A DNA stretch of 64,000 nt from Eretmocerus hayati (lineage: Eukaryota; Arthropoda; Insecta; Hymenoptera; Aphelinidae), in contig CM056741.1 of assembly GCA_029851415.1 (NCBI GenBank), positions 161,745,685 to 161,809,684 on the forward strand. Direction: 5' to 3'. Under the pieces are notes generated by a model. That model had not been told where the DNA came from. It was given only the letters and a program-made list of their open reading frames with translations, and did no database searches. Positions 1 to 10,520 of this stretch are shown here, piece by piece (the first letter of the stretch is position 1; each line of letters begins with the position of its first letter). A program made the translations under genes and the position numbers.

Positions 1-3000
1 GTGATTGTTAACCATAAGCATTGTCGTTCTATAATATGAATATGCAACCAGTTTGCGGTTTACCAAGACCACTTTCAATTTAAAAGCCATTTGATGTGTC
101 ATAGAAGGGTATTTATTTTTCAATCGTGTACATTTCACTTGATGTATAATCAGCCATGAAAAACTACCATGAAAGAAATACTTATAGACTTTGCACTGAA
201 CTCAGTCTGATAACGTGATGAACATCAGAATATGATGATGATATTTTATCAATGAAACTATAAATGAAGTCTCGAATAAAGTCCATCAACAGAACTGCCA
301 TAACCCGTGGCTACTCTTTCGAGTGTTCTTATTAGTCAAATAAACCTATATTTTTCCATTCTTATAAGATTGTACCAATGACTAACTCCGGAACGATGAA
401 ATTCATTATGGAATCATCAGACATGAGCATATCCACAAAAATCAGAGGTCATTTCATTGGGAAAAAATTCCCGTCCTCTAAAGCTCAATCTGATAATATA
501 ACACCCTACCAAATTAGCAAACATGAAAGTATTCGTCAATGTAGAAGAGTCAAGTCCCCCGAAATATCTTCCAGTGCGGTCATTATCGAACACAAGGTTT
601 ATAAGGTTGATTCGATTGACCTAAGCATAATTGAATAAATCTACAGTGACCGTAAAGATTGTCAGAATCGGCAACATGTTTGGTGAATTATTGATATCGA
701 GTCATTTAAGTCTTTACAACTTATTGGAAATCAATCTAGTACAAATAGAATCTGATATAGAGAACGAGCAATCATATTCACAAAATCAGATAAATAGCGT
801 TGATGAGATTCAGAATAATTCTGTTAAAAATGATGCATTGCAATTCTACTGATGGAAGATGAGACGAAATTGCAAGTCAAATTCTGAACTGACCCGGAAT
901 GACAAGCGAACAAGCTCACCAATTCGCTCACCAAGCGATTAGCATTTTCCCTCTTGAATGTAGAAAAAGGAGGGCGAGAACTAACTTGATTCATCGCGAG
1001 CTTTCCCAACAAAAATTCTATTTAAAAGTTTTGATTGAAAGAGTCCTCTCCAGATGATATTCTCATGCTAATTACATCGTCAACGTGTACAATCGGTTGA
1101 CCTAAGGCGTTCTTCTGCGAAATATCATCTTGGCCAAAACGATTTCACGGTGAATAAGCTTGTACTTGATTTTTCCTCATTTGTCATTACTATTTTTCTC
1201 CGAGCCTCTACATTTTCACCTACCCCGGAAGAACGAAGTTTGAGCTTTCTGATGTCAAGATTGGTAGTGCGGCTGCTCCCAGTCTTGTTCTTTTCGAACG
1301 CTATACATGAGCAAATGGATTCTATCGATTTCAATTGCTCTCTCTACAATCTTACAGAATGTACACTTGTCGTTGAGAGTGCTCAAATTTTATGTCGTGT
1401 AGCCTCTATGGGAATTAAAAATTTTATAATCACGAGCTGCTAAAGAACTGGCTAACAATTTCTTTGGCGCGCGTGACAAACGGCTTGTATAACTAAAACG
1501 AGCACCCCTCTGATCGATTTCTTAATTAATCGACGAACTTAGATTGATATTCGTTAATTGAGGAAACGGTGCTTTCTAGTTTCCTTTTTTCAGCTTCAGT
1601 TCTTCCAGATCGAGTGTCGCTGAGGGGTGACAAGTTTTAATAAGGTGAAAAAATCCGATTTGTACAGGCACTCTCTTCGTCATTCTGGCTCTTTTCACTG
1701 TCGAAATAATCGAGAGTCTGAGAGTAATTACTGGCAATGAATTAATTTTTCATTGAATAGAAGTCCTACTCATATATTTTACCACAAAGTAATCAAATGA
1801 ACAACTACAGAGAAGTATCTCCGTTTCTATGTAGGAGAATTGCATCATTTCATATAAGTGACAAAGACAATGAGGAAACTCATGCTAACGAAATTCGAAC
1901 AATACGTTACACGAAGGCAACTTTTTTTAGACTAAGATGAATTTTCCGGTCATCATATGTTATTGAACTATCTTAAATGAGAGTCATAATTGTAACCGTT
2001 GAGTCGTGAGCTTGAATCTCAGTCATGATTATATTTGTAGTGAGTGATCGACGCGCCAGAGGTAAAGAACCTTTTGTTTCAATCTGATTGTCACACACAA
2101 TTACCTTTCACAGGGTGATGATGTTTATACTCGTTGAAGTACGCACTTCAGTCTCTCTTCAATTTCGATGTGGTAGAAGTTACCTACTAATCGGGAATTT
2201 GATGAGGTTTACAGATGCAACTTACCCTGGTATAGAAATTCATTCCGATGTAATTTACTAATGGCTATAAAATGTACAGCTCGCAGCTGATTCTCAGTCA
2301 TATGATGTCCATTAATGTGTTGGACGTAAATGAGTATAACCAAGGTATAGTTACCACACAATTTTTCCCGTCATCTGTGAGTCCCCATTGGAAGCCATAT
2401 TATAAACTTTTCTACGGGGTAATTTTGGACCCAGTGAAGTGGTGAAATATGTGTTGACCCGAGTGGAATTTCGTCTGCAAATTTTCATCATAATTATTGA
2501 GGATTTTGAATGATTATCCGGCTGACAATAGAGACGATCTTGTGCACGTCCCTGAGCCTTTGGGGGAAATGTCTAGAGACGTACCTATTTTCACCAGAGG
2601 GTCTTTTTGATTATTTCATCAAAGTGAGCAGAATTTGACACTGACTTTTATGAATCATTTGGAGCATGAGTAGCAGTTGACCTTCAAGAGCTGTGAAGGA
2701 CTGTAAACTACATCTTTGTCCACGTCAAAGTTGAGTACTCGAATGGAATCATGACACCTGAAAAAATGTTGAGATGATGTTGAACGAGAAAGATCAGTGA
2801 CATATTTCTATAGAAATGTAACATATTTTAACATATTTCTGTGAGAAAAATATTGAAGATTGCCCAAAACCTTCGGAAAGAATTCGGTATCATCACACCT
2901 CAAATGTATTGATTGATTCAATTTTTCAACATTTTATGAGTTCTGAATAGCACACTGAAAGCTGATCAAAGTAAAATCATATGCACTCAAGCTCCAGTCC

Positions 3001-3185
3001 AAACCAAACTTCTCTTGCGCATCAAAAATCTACATAATCCTTGTCTGTAAATACCGTTATCTAGCCACAAAATTTGTATATTCAGCTTCAGACCACGATA
3101 TCAACGACACATTAGACATAAAGTCGGAGAAAAAAAGCACCCAAGCAGAAATTCTAACGAGATATTTTATCTGTCATGCTTCCCC
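1..3185. other. Unique AT-rich sequence, no assigned gene
   Basis: No repeat family or recognisable protein was seen here. Small ORFs occur at 378-638 and 631-852 on the + strand. Ambiguous overlapping frames occur at 1150-1443 (+) and 1125-1334 (-). None has a recognisable motif, and ORFs of this size are expected by chance in DNA of this composition. A pyrimidine-rich splice-acceptor-like string ends near 1594, but the frames after it close within about 15 codons. Confidence 0.4.
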
Positions 3186-3420
3186 ATGTCAGGAGCAATA
3201 TTTCCAACTCACTCGAGCCTGAAAATCCACGCAATCATACCGATATCAACAAAAAATCACGTGTACGCAGAATCTATAGCACCAAACCAAACTTCACGAT
3301 GTGAGCAGAAGCCTCAAGTCCACCTCAAGCTCCCGTCTCATCTAATAAAGGAGAGGCTTTTTCGTAGTGCTTTGTCGATGCTATTAAGATAGCCTCCACC
3401 AAGCCCTTCCGTCTACTGCT

Positions 3421-3885
3421 TTGTGGTCAAATAATCGTGGCAAGGCAGAGAACGATATAGACCTTGCACACAGCTTCTTGGATTATGTACCATCATTCTC
3501 AGTTTCTTTTACGCTGAAGATTTTCATATCCACGTACACAAAATCTGTCCGACGATCGTCACTGCAAGCTTCTATACGCCATATAAACACAAACGTGTCT
3601 TGGGCAGCCAACGATGTAGATGGAGTAAGGAATATATATGCAAGACCATTCGCACAACGATTGAATCTATGCCCGAGGCATGTAAGTATTAGGAGCCATA
3701 GCCCTATTCTATACAATCGGGGGTGGCCTATAAGAGTATATGACACTGCAACACGCCGAGACAGACATTTTATCGCCCAGCTGAGTGAAATGATGGCACG
3801 TTCGAGCAATCTCTTCAGTGCTTCTGAACGTGCCCCATTTCGTGTGTATAGCAGATTTTGCTTGCGAGGCAGCATCCGTCAGTGA
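3421..3885. other. Stretch open on both strands, unassigned
   Basis: This segment is open for 154 codons on + (3421-3885) and 130 codons on - (3483-3875). It is GC-richer than its surroundings, which by itself lengthens ORFs. The - strand frame contains a hydrophobic run around LYRIGLWLLILTC that could span a membrane. The + strand frame is rich in Arg and Ser, as a shadow frame would be. I recognise no domain in either. It could be an exon, a decayed retrocopy or a GC-rich non-coding island. The choice of strand is unresolved. Confidence 0.2.
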
Positions 3886-5000
3886 TTTTTGAACTGATTC
3901 ATACTTGGGGAGCGTTGAGTTGATCTTGGGATGGGAGTTGTCACAGTTGTCCTGGGTGACCCATCAGGTTGGGTAATTATTATAATGAACATGTTTCCTA
4001 CGTTATTTCTATCAATTTGCGCTCTAGATACAAAGATAAAAAGACTACATCTTAACATCTGTGATATTGTGAAGAAAAATTTTCTTACAAAAATTGAAGA
4101 CGGAGAACATTTAGTATAAACTTATAACATGACATAGAAATTGCAAGTAATGGATGAACATTGGTCATAGTTTCACACCATTTCAGCTTAGTACTATAGC
4201 ATGAGGCGTTGATACATGATTTCGAGAATCTTTTGCTGCTACCTTACAGATTTGAGAAAGGGAAGGATTTCATATTTTGGCTTGTATGAGTTTCAGTAGT
4301 CCAATGAAAAACTCAATGGGCAGCTCAGACCTTCCATCGTTGAAAATCCTTCACCGGTCGTAGTTTTTAAAAATAATCTTCTAGTAGACAAGGTTTTCGA
4401 CGCTGTCCGATGGATGAAAACCGTTTCGATCATGATTTCGAGTTCATTTCATTTCGCACTCGTTAAGATAAATGTATCACAAAGATTCTACTCAGTCAGT
4501 CCTTGTGTCCATCCGAAAGAGGTCAATAATGAATCCTGTGGTGAACCAGAGCAACTTTCTAATTTTCCAGAATTTGACCCAAAAATTCTGTGTATGTTTC
4601 TCTGAATACACAAATTTCTTTAGACTTCATTCGAAAAAATTTCAGTCCTAATATATGTAGACAACCGGCAATACGATTTCTCTGAAACCCAGCAGAGTGA
4701 CAAATCTTGTTCATTTTCCGTTCTGAAACAGATCAAGGTAAAAGCTTCCGAGTATTAGCTTTCAAGAGCAAACATCAAAGTCATGAGATTCAAAGGACCC
4801 GTTTTGTAGACACGGAAATCTCAAAAACACTTTTTATCCACATATCGCATATCAAATACACACATTTTATAACCACCCACCATATATAAATACACATACA
4901 GAAAAGCAAGAAAGCGTCAAGTGTTTGCGTGGTTGTCTGTCATTGAGAAAGAGCCATGGAATCGCATCGTCGGCTACCAACCATCCGAAAAGAAAATTCC
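3886..5000. other. No recognisable feature
   Basis: AT-rich unique sequence with short ORFs only (for example 3931-4119, 4414-4605 and 4707-4889). No repeats, splice-bounded frames or RNA genes were seen. Confidence 0.4.
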
Positions 5001-5570
5001 TTTAAAAAAAAAAATTTATTTTCACCAAAGCTTTAGCGTACGAAGTAGGTTCGTAGTTTGAGCTGGCGCAAGGGAAACGAGTGAATTTGAACAAGCGCGC
5101 GACGAAAAAAGTGCAAAAAAATACACGAGAAGGAGAGGAAGCCCCTGCATGCCCCTTTTTACAAAAGGTGATGTACACACATTTGGAAAGCTCGTATTCT
5201 AGATAGACGTATAATATATATTCGTGAGCGAGCGGTTTGTCGCTCCGGCGTCCAAAGCTCTACTTTCAGAGATTTTTTTTCTCTATATCCTCCTCTTCCT
5301 CCTCCTACTCTGTATACTTGTGAAAAGCTCCTTTTTTACACGGCATGTCGCTCACACGAGAGACTACACGCTTTACCCTTTTGCGTGTAAGCCTTCCACC
5401 TCTATATACTTTGGTATACATACCTTTTCCTAAAGGTGTATGTATAACGAGACTTGATTTATGTATCACTGAGGAGGACAGCCACGACGACGGCGACGAC
5501 GACGACGACCAAAAGCTCGCAATACCCCTGCAAGTTCACCGTTTTTCACATAGTGTATAGGCTTATATCA
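5000..5570. other. GC-richer island with CGA trinucleotide tract
   Basis: Composition shifts towards mixed GC and pyrimidine-rich sequence. A TATA-like string lies near 5211-5220, and an imperfect CGA/CGG repeat at 5484-5510. Small overlapping + strand ORFs (5224-5433, 5345-5560) are low-complexity, with Leu/Ser-rich and Asp-rich translations, and look incidental. This could be a promoter or first exon, or simply a conserved regulatory island. Nothing fixes its function. Confidence 0.25.
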
Positions 5571-6599
5571 TGACCAGCATGCGGATATAGCTCGACATTT
5601 GGGTTCCCTGTGCACCTTGTTTTCACTCTGTTATCCTGTGTGTCTGGATTTTACAGACAACGCAAAAGGGAGTCACTTTATCTGCGAGAAAATTTATCAT
5701 TCGCAAGAGTTAATGAGGAAAAATTTTAGAGACCGTACCGAGCTTGATGATATAAATTTTATTCCTTGAAGGATTCGTGTATGGAGTTTCAATTGGGGTA
5801 ATTATCTCGATAATTTTTGTAGAATCAAGTTTAATGAGAAGGGGTGATCATGACTGGGCGTTGAAAGCTACTTGATGTAGGTGCAAATATTGACCCTCCA
5901 CTCGAATTGCACAAAAGTAGCACGTATAACATGTATTTAATGAGCCATAGCGTTACGGTTGATTCTAAGACTTCTGTAGGCATCTCTGTTACGACCCTTG
6001 AAAATTTTTACAACAATTCGGTGGAAGCTCTCCGGTAATTCAAAAGTTTCATCCCTTCATTCAGACGATGAAGATATTTTTGAATAGTCAGATGGACGGT
6101 AATCTTCCCTGAGAAGCTATTCAAAAGGGATGAGTGAATAAGTAACAGCTATCTTTTACATTCAACTTTTTAGAAATTCTTTGAAAGATATTGCAATTGA
6201 TTGCTCCATGATTTTTCAAGTCAGTTCGAGTTTGCATGGGCTAGAATTTATCGTGACAAATGATCTATACAGGGTAAGAACTTTGAAAAAAAATCCTAGG
6301 GAAGATTAATGCGAGGGAAATGCAAATTAGTTGCTTTGAATGATGAGTAGAGGATCGACTGGCAAAATTCATAATTGCCCTTCAGAACGATTGGTATATT
6401 TTAATGTTATGAGAGTAGAAGATGATGGGAGGTATAATCTGATTGCAAAGTAGCCCTTATCTGCATGTATCAAGCTGTAAATGAGAAGAATTGTAATCAG
6501 TACATTGGGCATACTGTATATCTTTTTTTATTATTACAAGCTTTCACCAAGAAGATGTTGAAAAAATTTTCACGGAACACAGAGCTCTCTATCTTGGCG
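5571..6599. other. No recognisable feature
   Basis: AT-rich sequence with no long ORF, repeat array or hairpin that I could see. It ends at the repeat element beginning near 6600. Confidence 0.4.
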
Positions 6600-7356
6600 G
6601 CAAAAATCGGCCTCTCTAAGCCCTAGAAATTTGACTCAAAACTATGAGTCAGTTTCGTGCGCACCGAACTGAAGTGAATCATCATTCCAAACTGGAGTCA
6701 AATTTCACTCCAACGTGAGTCAATTATCACTCTTAGGACTGAGTCAAATGATTCAGAACCAAACTCTTTAACATTCTAGATATTGCAATAAAAAAATTAC
6801 ATCACGGCGTGCACCCATATCTCCATTGATTTCCTGGTAATTCTAATTATTAATATTCTATGAAAAATGTATTTAACGAGAATTTGTTTGAATCAATGGA
6901 GATTGAACCCGCACCCTCTTGATTGCCAGGCAAGTGTCTTAACCATTGGACCAAATGTGACTTTGTCATTTAATAGTTAAGGAAACCTATGGACGATTGT
7001 GAATGGTCGATAAGAGTGTTTTTAAATATACCCGAGAAGTGTTGCGATGAGAAGCTCGGAGTGGAGCAGCATCATTCAACAATTCAAAAGTTTCCTACTT
7101 TCTTCATGAGTAGTCCCGCAAATCATTCTGGGATTATATCCTAACCTATAAAAATCTATATCACTCAATGAGAGGAGTCAATTTTCACTCTTCTCGGAGT
7201 GAAAATTGACTCAAGCTTGGGGCGAATGTAATATTTCTGTGGTTTCACTCCGTATGAGTCAAATTTTCACTCTGACATGAGTCATTCTCGGTCATTCCAA
7301 GGATCACTCCGAGCTTTGAGTCAAAATTTCACTCCAACAGTTTCAGAGAGGCGCAA
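6600..7356. mobile_element. Non-autonomous repeat element with GAGTCA arrays
   Basis: The ends carry short inverted termini: CGGCCTCTCTAA near 6608-6619 and the complement of TTGCGCCTCTCTGAA near 7341-7355. Both subterminal regions (about 6630-6770 and 7160-7340) contain repeated copies, in both orientations, of a motif like GAGTCAAATTTCACTCC. Units such as GAGTGAAAATTGACTC are nearly self-complementary. The centre (6780-6965) holds a tRNA-like segment. No coding capacity was seen. It is most likely a miniature DNA transposon or composite SINE. No target-site duplication could be fixed, so the borders are approximate. Confidence 0.5.
6895..6965 (-). repeat. tRNA-like segment (SINE head or tRNA pseudogene)
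   Basis: On the - strand, an A-box-like string TGGTCCAATGG (6943-6953) is followed by a 7-base anticodon-type loop CTGGCAA (6923-6929) with a T before the GGC triplet. A B-box-like GGGTTCAATC (6901-6910) comes next. The spacing fits RNA polymerase III internal promoters. The acceptor and T stems do not pair properly, so this is not a functional tRNA. It is either the head of a tRNA-derived SINE or a decayed tRNA-Ala-like copy. Confidence 0.45.
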
Positions 7357-7502
7357 AACAGTGAGCGTTAACATGAGTTAGTTATGAAACCTTATCATTC
7401 CTGGCCTCATAGCCGACCCCGTATACTGTTTGGGACTAATTCTTTCTAGAGTGCCAAGAAAATTCTGAAAAGTTCGAAAAGTTACCTTAGTATTTCAAAA
7501 TA

Positions 7503-7709
7503 GTATTTTTCGATTCGAGGGAGGGAAGTTTGGTTTTGCTTTTCGAGTGATTGTTTTCGGCCCGAACCCTGGCGAGGGTCGAAATTAGCACGAGTAAAGC
7601 AAAAAAACTTCATGCCCGAGTATCGAAATACGTTTTTCGATCGACTAGGCGTAAAGTAAACGAAAACTACCGTGCGTAAAGCAGTGATTTACGCGAGTCG
7701 ATCGAAAAG
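7503..7709. repeat. Compound foldback (two adjacent hairpins)
   Basis: The first hairpin pairs about 7503-7565 with 7576-7632, reading GTATTTTTCGATTCGAGG against the complement of CGAGTATCGAAATAC, with several mismatches. It is followed at once by a second, tighter hairpin at 7633-7709, whose ends are TTTTCGATCGACT and AGTCGATCGAAAA. This is the structure of a palindromic miniature element or two nested ones. No coding capacity was seen. Confidence 0.45.
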
Positions 7710-8149
7710 AATAAATTGCCACATAAATCAGATATTACTTGATATCATACTTCACCCACTTGCTAAGTACAGGTGCGGAATAATTTCCAAGCATTGAACG
7801 CTCAAATTTGGGACTATTTTTCCGACGCTGAATCATACTCCACAGCAATAATGCGACTTCATATACACGAAACATAGCCAACGAAATTTCAATACTCCCA
7901 AAATCTTACCATCATCTAGCTCAGAAAAAACGCGAAAGAAAACCCAAAAAACTTAAAAACCAAGCATACATTACACCTAATTCCCTAAGATTTTTTTACA
8001 ACCTTACTCATAACAAAAATCTCAAAGATTTGAAACTTGTAGATCATCATCAAACGTAGAATATTCAGAGACCCACGCAGTCTCAGAAAGTTGGACTGCT
8101 TAGGGTATGAAAATGATGGGGTATATACGAAAAAGATAAGACGCACCAC
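7710..8149. other. No recognisable feature
   Basis: AT-rich, A-rich on the + strand around 7920-8000. A - strand frame beginning after an acceptor-like tract near 7920 runs 27 codons only. No supported feature. Confidence 0.35.
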
Positions 8150-8850
8150 ATCAATCACGTCATTCCATATCGCGAAGCTCTACTCCGTCATCACCGCACA
8201 TCGTCGATGTCGTCGTCGTCGTCATCTTCGTGTCAGAGCTACCCTGTCGTCGTCATTGAGCGATTAATTGCGGTATATCTATCATGGACGTCTATCTCTG
8301 GCATTCACGGCTCGTTACATGATCGGGTCGTTCAAGCGCGCGCGAACGCGCCAAGGGCCAATAATGTCACCTCATATACCATGTTGTATACCCCTTACCC
8401 CTCTAATACATGCATGGTACAAATATATCGGTGTCACTGTCATTTCTCTGCGCTTCTATACATTTTATTCTCATCGTATTGAGGCAAAAGTTGACCACAG
8501 ATCATAATGGTATTAATATCACGCATGAGAATATGAGCTATATGCGGGAAGATTGTCATTTTGCGGAAATGAAAAATAAGGGCGGCAACCTTTGCACTTT
8601 CGACTTGTGCTGTATTTTATTAGTATTAGTGTGGTCAGTGGCGCGGTATCGCGGTAACTAACATTGGGCCATTGTGCCGCCTCTTAATAATTGACCCCTG
8701 GATCTATTACGTTATAGCCTCAGATTATGAGCGAGCATTGTCCTCAAGTGGATTATCGCCGCGTGCACGTGAACCCGACTTTTCGGTTATACTGACCGAA
8801 TATAGCACATAGAGATCAACGTGGCTCACTCATCTCGTCGAGCTCTTTTA
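8150..8850. other. GC-richer island with GTC repeat
   Basis: This segment includes an imperfect GTC tract at 8202-8228 and several overlapping small + strand ORFs (8207-8482, 8268-8507, 8410-8661) in different frames with no shared support. Similar islands recur between the repeats of this window. Regulatory or 5' exon function is a guess from composition only. Confidence 0.25.
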
Positions 8851-9489
8851 ATGCCACTCGTTATACCTATATGTTACATAAGTATCATGAGAGTGCGGCT
8901 GGTGGACTGGAAAATTGTGTATTAGTGCTAATATTCAGTACCTATATCCTGTATGACGAGCCTGGTGAAATCCTCGTGAGAAATAAACGCCATTCCTGGT
9001 TGCAGACTGCTCGTTTAAACATCATTCTAGAGGATCCGTACCACGTCAATGATTATACGTAAGTCATCAATGGTAGAACTAATAGGCTATGTCTAATGAT
9101 ACTATCATATGATAGCAAGTTGGTTGAGATCTTGCTGAAATCATGAGAAAGGTAGAGAAGCCCAGTTTATAAATTCTAAAGTATTTGGAAGAAATAGATG
9201 AAATCTTGGTATACCCGCAATTCTAATCCAATATTATGAAAATCAGACACTGGAGATTTTGGGTACTATAGACTGAATTTCTATTAAAACTCATAATGAT
9301 GCAATAATGATCATTTAAAATTAATTTGATACGGTAGGAATGATGAAGTGTTCAGAATAATTAGATACATTTGCTATATTTTTGTGGCCCTTTTAACACG
9401 ATACTATTTGGACCTACCAAGGAACCCTTACAACTGAAGCGACTGGACGAAAAAAAATCGAAATAACTCTCGAATGGACAATTCTCAAA
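8851..9489. other. No recognisable feature
   Basis: A 63-codon + strand ORF at 8871-9062 has no recognisable motif. The rest is AT-rich unique sequence. Confidence 0.35.
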
Positions 9490-9816
9490 ATTTCACATTC
9501 GCTGTGTCGATAATGTAGGGGTCTAGCGCAATTGCCTCCCTCGCTGCTACTCGTTCGGTTTATAAATGCTGCCGATGAGTGATAGGCCCCTGAAATGCTT
9601 GTGTAGCTCAAAGAAGATATGAGTAAAATATTAAGGATAAGTGTTAGACATGAGATGAAGATATGAGTGAAATATTGATTAATTTGTTGTACTGAGAATC
9701 CAAACTCCCCACTCGACCTCCTGCAAATCAATCCTCCCCCCTCTTCCCGGGTAATCACCCACCACTCCCCCCCCCTATCCAACCAAACACTCACCCGTCC
9801 ATCCACCCACTCACCT

Positions 9817-9886
9817 ATCTACTGACCCACTCCCACCTATTCCCTCTTCTGATGATAAAGGAATAGGTGGGAGTAGGTCAGTAGAT
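9817..9886. repeat. 27-bp-arm hairpin within the minisatellite
   Basis: Positions 9817-9843 and 9860-9886 are complementary over 27 bases with one mismatch, separated by a 16-base loop. The same forward sequence (CTACTGACCCACTCCCACC) reappears without its inverted partner near 10238-10262. The hairpin therefore arose by a local inverted duplication inside one unit of the array. Confidence 0.7.
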
Positions 9887-9906
9887 GACCTATCTATTTC
9901 CGTGCC

Positions 9907-9954
9907 TATACAATCTGCTACAGTATGTACACACCTTCTGTAACAGATTGTATA
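9907..9954. repeat. Short hairpin within the minisatellite
   Basis: TATACAATCTG at 9907-9917 pairs with CAGATTGTATA at 9944-9954. It lies just downstream of the larger hairpin and has no other support for function. Confidence 0.6.
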
Positions 9955-10520
9955 CCCACCTGTCCACCCACCAACCCATCCACCCCGCCTATCCATCCAT
10001 ATACCAATCAACCCACACACCAAACTACTTAATCGCCTCCTATCCAAGTACCCTTCCAACGACCCGTTCAGTGGAGAAACTACGCGCCCCTCCACCCATC
10101 CGATCACTTACCTACCCACCAGTCCTCCCACCCACGCACTGACTTATCCGGATACCCCACTCACCATCCACCTTCACCTATCCACCCACTTATCCTTTTA
10201 CACACCCACCCCTTTATCCACCTACACACCCATCCACCTATCTACTGACCCACTCCCACCTACTCGCCCACTTAATGACCTAACCACCCCTGTGTCTATG
10301 TACCTACCTGTCCATCCACCCCTCACCCACCCTACCTAATTACCCACACATCCGAACCATCCTTCCCACTCCTAAGCCCGAGAACCCTACCACTAACCTA
10401 CACATCAACCTACACACCCACCCACGCACACACGCACCCACCAACCAACCTACCCATAACGTCAACAGACCACCTACAACATCTCACGAAGGTAGCCCGA
10501 TGTGCGGGGTCCAGAGGAAC

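Larger units (their letters stand above)
9490..10520 (-). mobile_element. Minisatellite-bearing repeat element, copy 1
   Basis: This copy has two parts. A core at about 9545-9635 reads on the - strand through AAGCATTTCAGGGGCCTA and TTTATAAACCGAACGAGTAG. A degenerate CCCACC/TCCACC-type minisatellite spans about 9715-10460. The same core, next to a similar low-complexity tract on the same side, occurs at 28351-28435 and 58000-58098 on the opposite strand, so core plus tract is one mobile family. A weaker match links 10448-10520 with the left edge of copy 3 (56975-57035). ORFs here are proline-rich translations of the repeat and are not real genes. The class is uncertain: Helitron-like elements often carry internal minisatellites, but I found no diagnostic ends. 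Confidence 0.5.

Noticed and set aside
1495..1632. CACCCCTC near 1504 facing GAGGGGTG near 1622
   Set aside because: Eight bases of inverse match at this distance is expected by chance, and flanks do not extend it.
1595..1645. Pyrimidine-rich acceptor followed by the frame SVLPDRVSLRGDKF and a stop
   Set aside because: Too short to support a terminal exon, and no upstream exon is identifiable.
2655..2757. Minus-strand frame of 33 codons after a good acceptor (translation starts CHDSIRVLNFDVD)
   Set aside because: No acceptable donor or recognised motif. A frame of this length in one of three frames is common by chance in AT-rich DNA.
3421..3885. A confident gene call for the long ORFs on both strands
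   Set aside because: Both strands are open, GC is raised and no domain is recognised, so strand and coding status cannot be decided from sequence alone.
9414..10142. ORFs on both strands over the CCCACC tract
   Set aside because: Low-complexity translations of a repeat with a copy-specific frame. The core is shared as DNA across copies, but its frame is broken by stops in copies 1 and 2.
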